From assembly GCA_017569305.1 (NCBI GenBank), contig CP069418.1:1922001-1986000 (forward strand): 64,000 bases of DNA, read 5' to 3'. This document shows positions 33,615 to 42,180 of the stretch, piece after piece. Position numbers and translations under genes: made by a program. The stretch is from Clostridiales bacterium FE2011 (GTDB lineage: Bacteria > Bacillota > Clostridia > Christensenellales > Aristaeellaceae). Each line of letters starts with the position of its first letter. Position 1 is the first letter of the stretch. Under the pieces are notes generated by a model, which saw nothing but the letters and a program-made list of their open reading frames with translations, was not told the origin of the DNA and did not search any database.

Positions 33615-34727
33615 GTGACGTATATACTGAACAGGCACTTCATCACGATCTTCCTGATCGTTGGTTTTACCATGAAGCTTCGCAGCCAGAGGCGCGCAGG
33701 GGATACCGGCCTGCGCTATTTCTGGCTGACGGTGTTCAGTACCATTGTCCTGGTTGCGGCTGATTCCCTGGACGTCTGGGCCCAGCAGGAACAGGACAGG
33801 TACGTCCTGCGCCTTGTTTTTTCGGTGATTGGTTATATTGCGCGTCCGGCTGCGGCGATGAGCATTGCCCAGATTGTTTATCCGAAGGGGAAACGGCCTT
33901 TCTATCTGTGGATTCCGTTTATCCTGAACGCGCTGGTATACTGCTCGGCATTCTTTACCCCGATTGCCTTTGAGATTACGGAAAAAAACTGTTTTGTCAG
34001 GGGACCGCTGGGCCTGACGGTGTTCAGCGTCTGCTTCTTCTATATTGTTTTTGCTGTGCTGACCACCTGGGCGCGGTTCAGGTATGAGGTCCGGCCGCGG
34101 GACCGGTATGTGCTTTATATCTGCGCGATCGCCTGCCTGGTGGCGGCCCTGCTGGACTGGGATATGGATACAGACTACGTCAATGCCGCGATTATGATCA
34201 GCAGCATTTTCCTGTATATGTTCATCTGGTTCTATGACACGAACCGGGATCCGCTGACGCGGCTAAGGAACCGTCTTGCGTTTTATGAGGACTCCGAGCG
34301 GTACGCTGCGCTGGTTACGGCGGTGGCCTCTGTGGATATGAACGGACTGAAGGAGCTGAACGACTCCAAAGGCCACGAGGCGGGAGACGAAGCGCTGAAG
34401 GCCATCGGCAAAAGTATGGAGGAAGTGGCCGGCCGGAGAATCACGGCATACCGGATCGGCGGAGATGAATTTGTGCTGCTGTATATCCGCCAGGATGAAA
34501 CGGTGGTGCGCGACACCATGTACGGCCTGAAGAACCTGATCAAAGACAGGGGATATTCTGTTTCCGTAGGATATTCCATGCGCAGCGGCCGGGAGGATAC
34601 CGTTTCGGATATGCTCCGCAGGTCGGATGAATGGATGTACGCGGACAAGGCGGAATACTACCGGCAAAACGGACGGGACCGGAGGATCAGGGAGCAGGAT
34701 GATACAGAAAAAGGAGCGGATCAGTGA
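33615..34727 (+). CDS. Membrane-bound diguanylate cyclase (GGDEF)
   Basis: A 370-residue enzyme making cyclic di-GMP from two GTP. Six or seven hydrophobic helices fill residues 1-210. The GGDEF domain follows (DPLTRLRNRLAF, SVDMNGLKELNDSKGHEAGDEAL, and the intact RIGGDEFVLLY), so it should be catalytically active. No inhibitory RxxD site five residues before GGDEF is evident. The start is GTG at 33615 with AAAGGA about 12 bases upstream; a later ATG at 33672 would cut the first helix. The stop lies in the loop of the terminator hairpin. Confidence 0.9.
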   Translation: MTYILNRHFITIFLIVGFTMKLRSQRRAGDTGLRYFWLTVFSTIVLVAADSLDVWAQQEQDRYVLRLVFSVIGYIARPAAAMSIAQIVYPKGKRPFYLWIPFILNALVYCSAFFTPIAFEITEKNCFVRGPLGLTVFSVCFFYIVFAVLTTWARFRYEVRPRDRYVLYICAIACLVAALLDWDMDTDYVNAAIMISSIFLYMFIWFYDTNRDPLTRLRNRLAFYEDSERYAALVTAVASVDMNGLKELNDSKGHEAGDEALKAIGKSMEEVAGRRITAYRIGGDEFVLLYIRQDETVVRDTMYGLKNLIKDRGYSVSVGYSMRSGREDTVSDMLRRSDEWMYADKAEYYRQNGRDRRIREQDDTEKGADQ

Positions 34728-34740
34728 TCCGCTCCTTTTT
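34708..34740. terminator. Bidirectional terminator
   Basis: AAAAAGGAGCGGATCA / TGATCCGCTCCTTTTT, a near-perfect palindrome between convergent genes, overlapping the cyclase stop codon. Confidence 0.9.
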
Positions 34741-34749
34741 CTGTCAGCG

Positions 34750-35193
34750 TCAGTATTTTTTCCGGATATGTGCGACGGCAGCAATGCCGGCAACGACCTG
34801 GAGAATCAGCAGTCCGCCCAGAATGAGGATGGTAAAGGAATGCTTTTCGGCGATCCCGGCGGCATACAGCACCGTAAGGATGAGCATGGTGCAGACGATG
34901 AGCAGCAGGCTGAAGTTATAGGCAATACGGCCGGCACGATCCATTATTATCCGGTTCAGTTCGTCGTGCTGCGCGATCTCCTTGTTCTCCTGCAGTTCTT
35001 TCAGCCTGTCTGCCTGCGCCGGGGAAGACCAGTGGAACCAGCTGATTACCCTGCCGACGCCAAGACACAGTCCGGCCCCGGCAATGCCCCAGAAGATGCC
35101 GTCAAATGAGGTTTCCGTCAGGAGCGCGGCCGCGAGTGCGGCGGCTCCCGCCAGCGTCAGGATAATGCCAGATATCAGTTCACTTTTTTTCAT
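34750..35193 (-). CDS. Membrane protein of second XRE cassette
   Basis: A 147-residue protein with four membrane helices in two pairs (about 5-25, 30-50, 90-112 and 120-140), separated by a charged soluble loop (QADRLKELQENKEIAQHDELNRIIMDRAG). The start at 35193 follows GGAGGGAACAACC and overlaps the XRE gene by 14 bases. Its function is unknown; DUF2178-like proteins with this layout often sit next to small XRE regulators. Confidence 0.65.
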   Translation of the reverse strand: MKKSELISGIILTLAGAAALAAALLTETSFDGIFWGIAGAGLCLGVGRVISWFHWSSPAQADRLKELQENKEIAQHDELNRIIMDRAGRIAYNFSLLLIVCTMLILTVLYAAGIAEKHSFTILILGGLLILQVVAGIAAVAHIRKKY

Positions 35194-35395
35194 GGTTGTT
35201 CCCTCCGTCCCGTATAAAGATTTCCTCAATAGGCTTTCCGAAAAAGTCGGCTATGTCAAAGGCCAGATCCAGGGAAGGGTTATACCGCCCTGTCTCAATG
35301 GAACTGACGGTCTGCCGGGATACGCGGATCGCGCGGGCAAAATCCTCCTGGCTCAGTCCCCGTTCCTTGCGGAATTGTTCAACCCGGTTGTCCAA
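35180..35395 (-). CDS. XRE-family transcriptional regulator
   Basis: A 71-residue helix-turn-helix protein (VEQFRKERGLSQEDFARAIRVSRQTVSSIETGRYNPSLDLAFDIADFFGKPIEEIF). The start is TTG at 35395, preceded by GAAAGGAG; no other start fits the HTH boundary. The promoter upstream carries two operator-like palindromes that overlap the -35 box and the transcription start, implying autorepression. It is translationally coupled with the membrane protein gene. Confidence 0.88.
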   Translation of the reverse strand: MDNRVEQFRKERGLSQEDFARAIRVSRQTVSSIETGRYNPSLDLAFDIADFFGKPIEEIFIRDGGNNHEKK

Positions 35396-35417
35396 CAGCT
35401 TTCACTCCTTTCGTATG

Positions 35418-35437
35418 ATGTAAAGGTTCCTTTACAT
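35418..35437. promoter_or_regulatory. Operator-like palindrome O1
   Basis: Perfect inverted repeat ATGTAAAGG-TT-CCTTTACAT between the -10 box and the XRE start codon. Confidence 0.7.
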
Positions 35438-35442
35438 GACAA

Positions 35443-35471
35443 AGCATAACATACCCTTTCAGGTATGTCAA
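35443..35471 (-). promoter_or_regulatory. Promoter of second XRE cassette
   Basis: Minus strand consensus TTGACA (35466-35471), 17 bases, TATGCT (35443-35448), with an extended -10 TG. Confidence 0.75.
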
Positions 35472-35484
35472 GCTTCCTTTACAT
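35465..35484. promoter_or_regulatory. Operator-like palindrome O2
   Basis: ATGTCAAGC-TT-CCTTTACAT, identical to O1 at 18 of 20 positions; one half overlaps the -35 box. Centres of O1 and O2 are 47 bases apart. Confidence 0.65.
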
Positions 35485-35489
35485 TTTTT

Positions 35490-36875
35490 TTATTCTTCGT
35501 TGACCACGTTCCGGGCCCAGAAGTCGGATTTAAGCATAATCAGGCCGATCATGACCTTCAGGATATCCACAAACTGTACGCAGAAGTAAACCTGCGTGAT
35601 GGTCAGTTCCGTAAACCGGGTCAGGCAGAAGGCCAGGGGCACTGCAATCACCCAGGTATAGACGGCGTCAAACAGGAAGGTAATGACCGTACGACCGCCG
35701 GAGCGGATGGTAAAGTAGGTCACGTGTGCGAAGGAGTGGATCGGCAGGGAACATCCGGCGATGATCAGCAGCTGCCGGGTCAGGTCCCGTACTTCCTCGC
35801 TGACGTTGTAGAGCCGGGGCACCAGCGGGGCGGCGAGAACCATGCTCACGCCGATGATGACGTGAATCACTTCGGTCAGGAAGATCAGCTTCCGGTCCAC
35901 GTCCCGGGCCTCTTCCATCTTGCCCGCGCCCAGGCGCTGTCCCACCATGATGGCTACGGCGCTGCCCATGCCCATCATGATGACGCTGAACAGGTTCCAG
36001 GCGGTGCCGTTGATGTTCAGCGCTGCCACGGCGTTCAGTCCGCGGGAGGAGTAGAACTGGGTGATAAAGGTCATACCCAGGGACCAGAGAATCTCGTTGA
36101 TCAGCAGGGGCGTCGCCGTGCGAAGGATCTTCATGGCCAGGGAACCCGGCACATACAGGCTCTTGTAAGAGCCCGCAAAGAAAGGATATTTATCTGTATG
36201 CCTGTGGGCGTGACTGGCTACGATCAGCAGTTCCACATACCGGGAGACGACCGTCGCGATGGCAGCGCCCTGTACGCCCATGGCTGGAGCGCCCAGATGA
36301 CCGAAGATCAGGACCCAGTTGCCGAACAGGTTGGTCAGGATGGCACAGATTCCGGCAAACATCGGCGCCCGGGTTTCGCCGGCTTCCCGCAGCGTACCGG
36401 CGTAAACCTGGACCAGCGCGAAGGGCGGCAGCCCCCACAGCATGATGTTCAGGTAGTCGCAGCCGCCGCGCTGCGTCAGGGCCAGGTCGCCGCCGTTGCT
36501 TTCACCTTTCAGGAAGGCAGCAATAAAGCTTTCCCCGAAAAACAGGTAGACCAGGATGGCCGCGGCGCTGATCAGCACGCCGAAGTACATCTTGCACCGG
36601 AAAGTATAGCGCATACCGTCCGTGTCGCCCTTGCCGAAGAACTGGGCGCCGTAGATACCGGCGCCGCTCATGCCGCCGAACACGGCCAGGATGAACACCA
36701 GCATCACCTGGTTCGCGATGGATGCGGCGGAAATGGCTTCCGTGCCGAGGCTTCCGACCATGATGTTGTCCAGCAGGGACACAAAGGAAGTGATAAACTG
36801 CTGGATCACGATGGGAATCAGCAGGGTGACGACGCTTTTATAGAAGGCCTTGTTGCCGATAAAATGAGAAAACAT
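35490..36875 (-). CDS. MATE family efflux transporter
   Basis: A 461-residue MATE exporter with twelve helices in two halves. Family motifs include IPIVIQQFITSFVSLLDNIMVG at the N-terminus, GAGIYGAQFFGKGD, and AVAIMVGQRLGAGK in the second half. GAGG precedes the ATG; a family 1 repeat ends immediately upstream and contributes the TTGAGG site. No promoter was seen clearly between it and the divergent smc gene. The substrate is unknown. Confidence 0.92.
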   Translation of the reverse strand: MFSHFIGNKAFYKSVVTLLIPIVIQQFITSFVSLLDNIMVGSLGTEAISAASIANQVMLVFILAVFGGMSGAGIYGAQFFGKGDTDGMRYTFRCKMYFGVLISAAAILVYLFFGESFIAAFLKGESNGGDLALTQRGGCDYLNIMLWGLPPFALVQVYAGTLREAGETRAPMFAGICAILTNLFGNWVLIFGHLGAPAMGVQGAAIATVVSRYVELLIVASHAHRHTDKYPFFAGSYKSLYVPGSLAMKILRTATPLLINEILWSLGMTFITQFYSSRGLNAVAALNINGTAWNLFSVIMMGMGSAVAIMVGQRLGAGKMEEARDVDRKLIFLTEVIHVIIGVSMVLAAPLVPRLYNVSEEVRDLTRQLLIIAGCSLPIHSFAHVTYFTIRSGGRTVITFLFDAVYTWVIAVPLAFCLTRFTELTITQVYFCVQFVDILKVMIGLIMLKSDFWARNVVNEE

Positions 36876-36884
36876 AAATACCTC

Positions 36885-36918
36885 AATTCATAATTCACAA
36901 TTCATAATTCATAATTAT
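36885..36918. repeat. Family 1 repeat, reverse orientation
   Basis: AATTCATAATTCACAATTC-type copy abutting the MATE start; inverted partner of the short copy at 37071. Confidence 0.75.
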
Positions 36919-36942
36919 ATGAACCTTTATCTTCCCGGGAGG

Positions 36943-37000
36943 GTGCCGGAAAAGATAATATCCCTGAACGGGATTACGGGATATTGTACATGAGCGGCAT
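36943..37000. other. Nested inverted repeats in a divergent intergenic region
   Basis: AATATCCC / GGGATATT (36957-36964 and 36978-36985), enclosed by TGCCG / CGGCA. No gene is present. Between this and 37071 nothing else is recognised. Confidence 0.4.
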
Positions 37001-37070
37001 ATGAAGGTCAATCATCTATTAGTACATTTTTCTGTATACATTTATTCATACTGCTGGTATGGGTATCCGT

Positions 37071-37088
37071 TATTATGAATTATGAATT
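37071..37088. repeat. Family 1 repeat, short forward copy
   Basis: ATTATGAATTATGAATTG, directly followed by the 19-base-stem hairpin. Confidence 0.6.
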
Positions 37089-37129
37089 GACAGGAAAAAT
37101 ACAGGCTGAAAGCCTGTATTTTTCCTGTC
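37089..37129. terminator. Perfect 19-base hairpin between divergent genes
   Basis: GACAGGAAAAATACAGGCT-GAA-AGCCTGTATTTTTCCTGTC. It looks like a terminator, yet no gene ends here: the MATE gene starts to the left and smc to the right. Confidence 0.6.
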
Positions 37130-37135
37130 GTCCGT

Positions 37136-37164
37136 TTGTACCGCTGTGCCGTTCATGGTATAAT
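37136..37164 (+). promoter_or_regulatory. smc promoter
   Basis: TTGTAC (37136-37141), 17 bases, TATAAT (37159-37164), with an extended -10 TG. Confidence 0.75.
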
Positions 37165-37214
37165 AAACTGTTATTGTAAACGGCGGGGAGAATCCTGCCG
37201 GGCCGGAGGAAATC

Positions 37215-40200
37215 ATGCGCTTAAAGAAGCTGGAGCTCTACGGATTCAAGTCCTTTCCGGAGCGGACTGAGATTGTCTTCAAGGAAGGCATCACCGCGAT
37301 CGTGGGACCCAACGGATCCGGAAAAAGCAATATAGGTGACGCAGTGCGCTGGGTGCTCGGTGAGCAAAGCGCGAAAATCCTGCGCGGCGCCAGCATGCAG
37401 GACGTGATTTTCGGCGGCACACAGCGCAGAAAGCCCCTCAGTTACTGTGAAGTTTCCCTTGTCTTTGACAATGAAGATAAAAGCCTTCCCCTGGACTATG
37501 CGGAGATTCAGGTGACCCGCCGGGTTTACCGCAGCGGGGAAAGCGAATATTTCCTGAACCGCTCTTCCTGCCGCCTGAAGGACGTCGTGGATCTGTTCCG
37601 CGATACCGGTATCGGCAAGGAGGGCTATTCCATTATCGGCCAGGGCCGCATTGATGAAATCCTGTCCCGCAAGGGAGAGGACCGCCGCCAGGTCTTTGAG
37701 GAGGCCGCCGGTATCGTCAAGTTCCGTGCCCGCAAGGAAGAGGCGGACAAGAAGCTGGCCCGTACCCAGGAAAACATTTCCCGGGTGGATGACCTGCTGG
37801 ATGAACTGAAGCACCGTCTCGGCCCGCTGGAAGAGGACGCGAAGAACGCCCGGGTTTACCTGGACCTGTCCGCCCGGCTGAAGGTGCTGGATCTGAACCT
37901 GTTCCTGGTCCGCTCGGATAAGATGGAAGCGAAACTCCGGGAGTCGGATCATGACCTGCAGAATATGCAGGCTGTCCTGACGCAGAACGAGGAGAACCTG
38001 AAAGCCAGGACGGAGGAACGGGATATTCGCCAGGCGGAGATCCAGGACCTGGATGAAAAGATCGCGTCCGCCCATAATGCCCTGATGGAGGGCATGGAGA
38101 CGGTTCACCGGGCGGAGAATGCCTCCCGTGAAGTGGAGGAGCGCCGGAACCGCCGCCAGGAGGACCGCCAGCGCATCGGGGAGGAACTGAAGGACGCGGA
38201 GGAGCGGATCGCGGAGCTGGACGCCATGGCGTCCGAATCCTCCGGCGGCAGCGAAACCCGCAGCGCCTCGCTGGAGAAGCTGACTGCCCGGCTGGAAGCC
38301 GCAAAGGCGGCGGAAGAGCAGGCCCGGGCGGAGGAAGCCGAAAAAGAGAAAATCCTGGAAGAGCATAAGAACGAGATGCTGGAGGCGGTGAACCGCCGTG
38401 CTGCGGCCCTGAGCGATCAGACCCGCCTGACCACGATGCTCAATGCCATGGAAACCCGTCTGCAGGAAATCACGGTTTCCTGTGAGGAGATGCGGAAAGA
38501 GGAAACGGACCTCGCCGCCGCTGTGACGGATGCCCACGGACGCCTGGAGAAGGAAACCGCGGAGCAGGACCGCCTGTCCGCTTCCCTGCAGGAAGCCCGC
38601 ACCGGACTGGAAACCGCGGACGCGGAAGTGATCAGCGCCCGGGCGGCTTATGATACAAAGCTGGCGGAAATGCGGGAAATGGAAGCCCGCCAGAAGATCC
38701 TGGAGGATCTTTCCCGGGAGATGGAAGGCTATTCCCATGCCGTGCGCCGCGTGATGCACCGTGCGCGGGACCGGGAGGACAACCGGATCCGGGGACCCAT
38801 CAGCCAGCTGATTTCCGTCCCGGAAAAATATGAAACAGCCATGGATATGGTGCTTGGCAACACCCAGCAGCATATCGTTACCGAGGATGAGGAAACCGCC
38901 AAGGAACTCATCGAATTCCTGCGTGAAAGGAATATGGGCCGGGCTACCTTCCTGCCCATGACGACGGTCAGGCCGCGGCTGCTGACCCCGCAGGAGCAGG
39001 AAGTCCTGTCCATGCCCGGGTGCCTGGGCGTAGCTTCCGACCTGGTATCCTGTGACGAGGATTACCGCGGGATTGTGGAGAATCTCCTGGGCCGCACGGT
39101 GGTCGCGGAGGACCTTGCCTCCGGTATACCCATCATGCGCAAGGGCGGACATGCCTTCCGGCTGGTGACACTCAAGGGAGACGTTATGCACTCCGGCGGT
39201 TCCATGACCGGCGGTTCCGTTTCTTCCAACAATGTAAACCTCTTTACCCGGGAACGGGAACTGAAGGAACTGACAGGGAAACTGTCCGCCGGACAGGATG
39301 AGCTTGAGGCACTGCTGAAACAGATGCAGGACGGCCAGAAGCGGAAGGATGAGCTCAAAGCCCGTTCCGCCGACGCGCTGGAAGAACTGCACCAGCAGGA
39401 AATCGCCGTTGCCCGGGAAACCGAGCGCGTGCAGAACGCGGAAGCAGAAGCGTCCACCCATGCCATGCGGCTTCATGAGTCCGAGGCAGCCCGGGAGCAG
39501 CTCATGGAATCCATGATGCAGATCCGGGAGCAGCTGTCCATGGCCGCGGACAGCACGGAGCAGACGGACAAGACCCGTGATGAGATGGAAGCGCAGGCGG
39601 CACAGCTGCAGCAGGCGCTGACGGAAGCCCGGAAAAAGACAGAGGAGCGGGCGGAGGAGACTCTGCGCCTGACTCTGGAAACGAATGACCTGAGGCACGA
39701 GCTGGAAACCCTGCAGCGGGATCGTGCCCGTTATGAGCAGGACCGGAAGCGGATGACCGCGGAGCAGGAACGCCGCCGGAAACAGCTGGCGGAAATGGAA
39801 GCGGCGGAAGCCGGAGACCTGGAAGCCGCTGCCGCGGCGGAAAAGGAACTGGAACAGGGCCGGCTGGAACAGGCCCGCCGGGAACGGATCTCCCACGCGC
39901 TGGAAGAGGACCGGGCCGGAAAGCAGGAGATGCTGAAGGAAATCCTTTCAGATATCGAAGGCCTGCATCAGTCCCGCCAGCGGGATACGGACCGGGCGCA
40001 CCGGCTGGAACTCAGCCGTGCCCGTACGGAAGGCGACTTGAAGGCGCTGCGGGACCGGATCTGGAACACATACGAAATCACCTATGCCGGAGCGGAAGAG
40101 TTCCGGATTACCGAAGGCTTCAGCCTGACCGAGGCGGACCGCGAAGCGGCCCAGTTGTCCGCGGAAATCCGCGCCCTGGGTCCGGTCAACGTCCGGGCGG

Positions 40201-40784
40201 TGGAGGAATACGCGGATACCAAGGCCCGTGCGGATGAAATCATCGCGCAGCGGGAGGACCTGGAAAAGGCGGAACAGGACCTGAAGGACCTGATTGCCCG
40301 CCTGCTGGCCGGTATGAAGGAAACCTTTGTGGAGCAGTTCACGCTGCTGCAGGGCTATTTCTCGGAAACCTTTGTCCGTCTTTTCGGCGGCGGCCATGCT
40401 GAGCTGATCCTGATGGATCCTTCGGATCCCCTGAACTGCGGCATTGAAATCAATGCCCAGCCTCCGGGCAAAAAGCTGCAGCTGCTGTCGCTGCTTTCCG
40501 GCGGCGAGCGAACCCTGACAGCTATCGCAATCCTGTTTGCCACCCTGAAGCTGAAACCGACGCCCTTCTGTATCCTCGACGAAATCGAGGCCGCGCTGGA
40601 CGACGCGAATATCGGCTATTTCGCTGATTACCTGGCGGAGTATTCCGCTTCCACCCAGTTTGTGGTCATTACCCACCGGAAGGGAACCATGGAACGGGCA
40701 AACGGCCTGTATGGTGTGGCCATGGAAGAGCAGGGAGTCAGCAGAATGGTTTCCGTTTCCCTGCAGGATTACCGGGAAGCGTAA
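37215..40784 (+). CDS. smc: Chromosome segregation protein SMC
   Basis: Structural maintenance of chromosomes ATPase, 1189 residues, normal bacterial length. The N-terminal head has Walker A GPNGSGKSN (about 32-40). Two long coiled coils (about 170-500 and 670-1010) flank the hinge (about 510-665, with SGGSMTGGS after it). The C-terminal head has signature LSGGERTLTAIAILFA and Walker B FCILDEIEAALDD. It condenses DNA with ScpA and ScpB, which are not in the window. CCGGAGGAAATC precedes the start. The usual rnc upstream and ftsY downstream are absent; instead a lipoprotein gene follows. Confidence 0.97.
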   Translation: MRLKKLELYGFKSFPERTEIVFKEGITAIVGPNGSGKSNIGDAVRWVLGEQSAKILRGASMQDVIFGGTQRRKPLSYCEVSLVFDNEDKSLPLDYAEIQVTRRVYRSGESEYFLNRSSCRLKDVVDLFRDTGIGKEGYSIIGQGRIDEILSRKGEDRRQVFEEAAGIVKFRARKEEADKKLARTQENISRVDDLLDELKHRLGPLEEDAKNARVYLDLSARLKVLDLNLFLVRSDKMEAKLRESDHDLQNMQAVLTQNEENLKARTEERDIRQAEIQDLDEKIASAHNALMEGMETVHRAENASREVEERRNRRQEDRQRIGEELKDAEERIAELDAMASESSGGSETRSASLEKLTARLEAAKAAEEQARAEEAEKEKILEEHKNEMLEAVNRRAAALSDQTRLTTMLNAMETRLQEITVSCEEMRKEETDLAAAVTDAHGRLEKETAEQDRLSASLQEARTGLETADAEVISARAAYDTKLAEMREMEARQKILEDLSREMEGYSHAVRRVMHRARDREDNRIRGPISQLISVPEKYETAMDMVLGNTQQHIVTEDEETAKELIEFLRERNMGRATFLPMTTVRPRLLTPQEQEVLSMPGCLGVASDLVSCDEDYRGIVENLLGRTVVAEDLASGIPIMRKGGHAFRLVTLKGDVMHSGGSMTGGSVSSNNVNLFTRERELKELTGKLSAGQDELEALLKQMQDGQKRKDELKARSADALEELHQQEIAVARETERVQNAEAEASTHAMRLHESEAAREQLMESMMQIREQLSMAADSTEQTDKTRDEMEAQAAQLQQALTEARKKTEERAEETLRLTLETNDLRHELETLQRDRARYEQDRKRMTAEQERRRKQLAEMEAAEAGDLEAAAAAEKELEQGRLEQARRERISHALEEDRAGKQEMLKEILSDIEGLHQSRQRDTDRAHRLELSRARTEGDLKALRDRIWNTYEITYAGAEEFRITEGFSLTEADREAAQLSAEIRALGPVNVRAVEEYADTKARADEIIAQREDLEKAEQDLKDLIARLLAGMKETFVEQFTLLQGYFSETFVRLFGGGHAELILMDPSDPLNCGIEINAQPPGKKLQLLSLLSGGERTLTAIAILFATLKLKPTPFCILDEIEAALDDANIGYFADYLAEYSASTQFVVITHRKGTMERANGLYGVAMEEQGVSRMVSVSLQDYREA

Positions 40785-40832
40785 GCATCCGCTCACAAGG
40801 CTGATGCAGATCATGAAATGGAGGAGGCGCAC

Positions 40833-42167
40833 ATGAAAAAGAGTCTGACCGCTCTGCTGGTACTGTTATTGATGGCTGTTCTGTGCGCCTGTGCCGGCGC
40901 GGAAGAGGCCGGGAAAACAGATCTGTTTGATCTGTGGGATTACGGCGGCGAAAGTATGACCTGGGTGGCCTCGGTGGTTCCCGTGAATGAAGGCACCGTC
41001 ATGACGTCGCCGGCCGTGCTTCCGGAAAATACGGAGCATCTGGCGGTTTCGGACGGGAAGAACTTCTGGGAAGTGCAGGCCGTTCTGCAGGATGACGACG
41101 GACTGCTGGCCATGGTCTTCTATGATTCGACGGAAACGCCTGAGCGCTGTGAACCCTGGACGCTCCTGAAGCTTGGGACCAGCGCGGATGTTGAAGACTG
41201 CGTTGTCCGGAGCGGAGACGCCTTCGGATCCCGGGTGAACCGGGGAGTGCAGTACGCACAGGAGATCATGCGGGAGCGCCGCTTTGAGGTGCTTTCCCTG
41301 ACGGGCCCTGCCGCGCTGGGAAGCCCTGTGCTGACAACGGACGGCCAGCTGGCGGGGATCGTTGTAGCGGAATGGGCTGAAGGCGACAATCAGGTGCTGG
41401 CTGTGACGCCGGAGGAGATTATTTATACCTGGTACCGGGTTTCTTCCCTTCTGAAGAACCTGCCGGACTGGCAGGATATGCCCGCCGGGATGGACGTGAC
41501 GATTCAGCAAAACCAGGTGACTTTTGACTGGACGGAAGATATGAAACTTCCGGAAACGGCGGAAGGGGAAAGCCTGTACCTGGTGGTGATGGATACGGGC
41601 AATGACTTCTTCCGGTATAATCTGGTGAATCCCGGGCAGAAGTCCCTGTCGCTGCTCCTGACACCGGGCAGGTTCTATTTTGCCGGCTTTGTGGCTTCGG
41701 CGGGAGCGCCTGAAGTGTTCCCTGAAACCTATGCGACCTTCAGCGTGCCGGCGGCAAAGCCCCTGACAGAATACGGTTTCCATCCGCTGGTAACTGCCAT
41801 AGCGGAAGCGCCGGAAGGCGGCCTGCAGGGAAATGAAGCGCCTGTTCCGGTTACGGAAGTTACGGAGGAGCTGCTGCGCAGCGGCCGGGCTTATTTCTAT
41901 TCTTCCTCAGCCTATGAAGTTACGGAAGACGTGCCGAACCAGACGCTGGTGATTACACTGACAGCTCCGGACGGCGTCTGCTACAGCTATAATACCGGAT
42001 GGTCCTACCTGAAGGAGTGTATGACGGAGGATACCTGGTATCTGTCACTGCGGGAGATCGGACTGACAGAGGGACTGGATAAGAAAAATTATCCGGAAGG
42101 GATCTATCGTGTTGCTTACTACGTGAACGGTTATCTGGCCGACACGTTTGAATTTGAACTCAAGTGA
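40833..42167 (+). CDS. Exported protein with trypsin-like fold traits, catalytically doubtful
   Basis: A 444-residue protein with an export signal (MKKSLTALLVLLLMAVLCAC); the last Cys may be lipidated. Residues 40-210 resemble an HtrA/trypsin-like beta barrel: ALGSPVLTTDGQLAGIVVAEW matches the region around the active Ser, but the GNSGGP motif is replaced by ALGSPV, so activity is doubtful. The C-terminal half is beta-rich and may hold fibronectin-like domains. The start at 40833 follows GGAGGAGGCGCAC. It is 48 bases after smc and 13 bases before a DapDC-type gene, so the three may be cotranscribed. Confidence 0.55.
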   Translation: MKKSLTALLVLLLMAVLCACAGAEEAGKTDLFDLWDYGGESMTWVASVVPVNEGTVMTSPAVLPENTEHLAVSDGKNFWEVQAVLQDDDGLLAMVFYDSTETPERCEPWTLLKLGTSADVEDCVVRSGDAFGSRVNRGVQYAQEIMRERRFEVLSLTGPAALGSPVLTTDGQLAGIVVAEWAEGDNQVLAVTPEEIIYTWYRVSSLLKNLPDWQDMPAGMDVTIQQNQVTFDWTEDMKLPETAEGESLYLVVMDTGNDFFRYNLVNPGQKSLSLLLTPGRFYFAGFVASAGAPEVFPETYATFSVPAAKPLTEYGFHPLVTAIAEAPEGGLQGNEAPVPVTEVTEELLRSGRAYFYSSSAYEVTEDVPNQTLVITLTAPDGVCYSYNTGWSYLKECMTEDTWYLSLREIGLTEGLDKKNYPEGIYRVAYYVNGYLADTFEFELK

Positions 42168-42180
42168 GGGGGTCTTTCCC

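Noticed and set aside
37221..39896. 891-residue minus-strand frame opposite smc
   Set aside because: Shadow of the coiled-coil codons of smc, no start signals.
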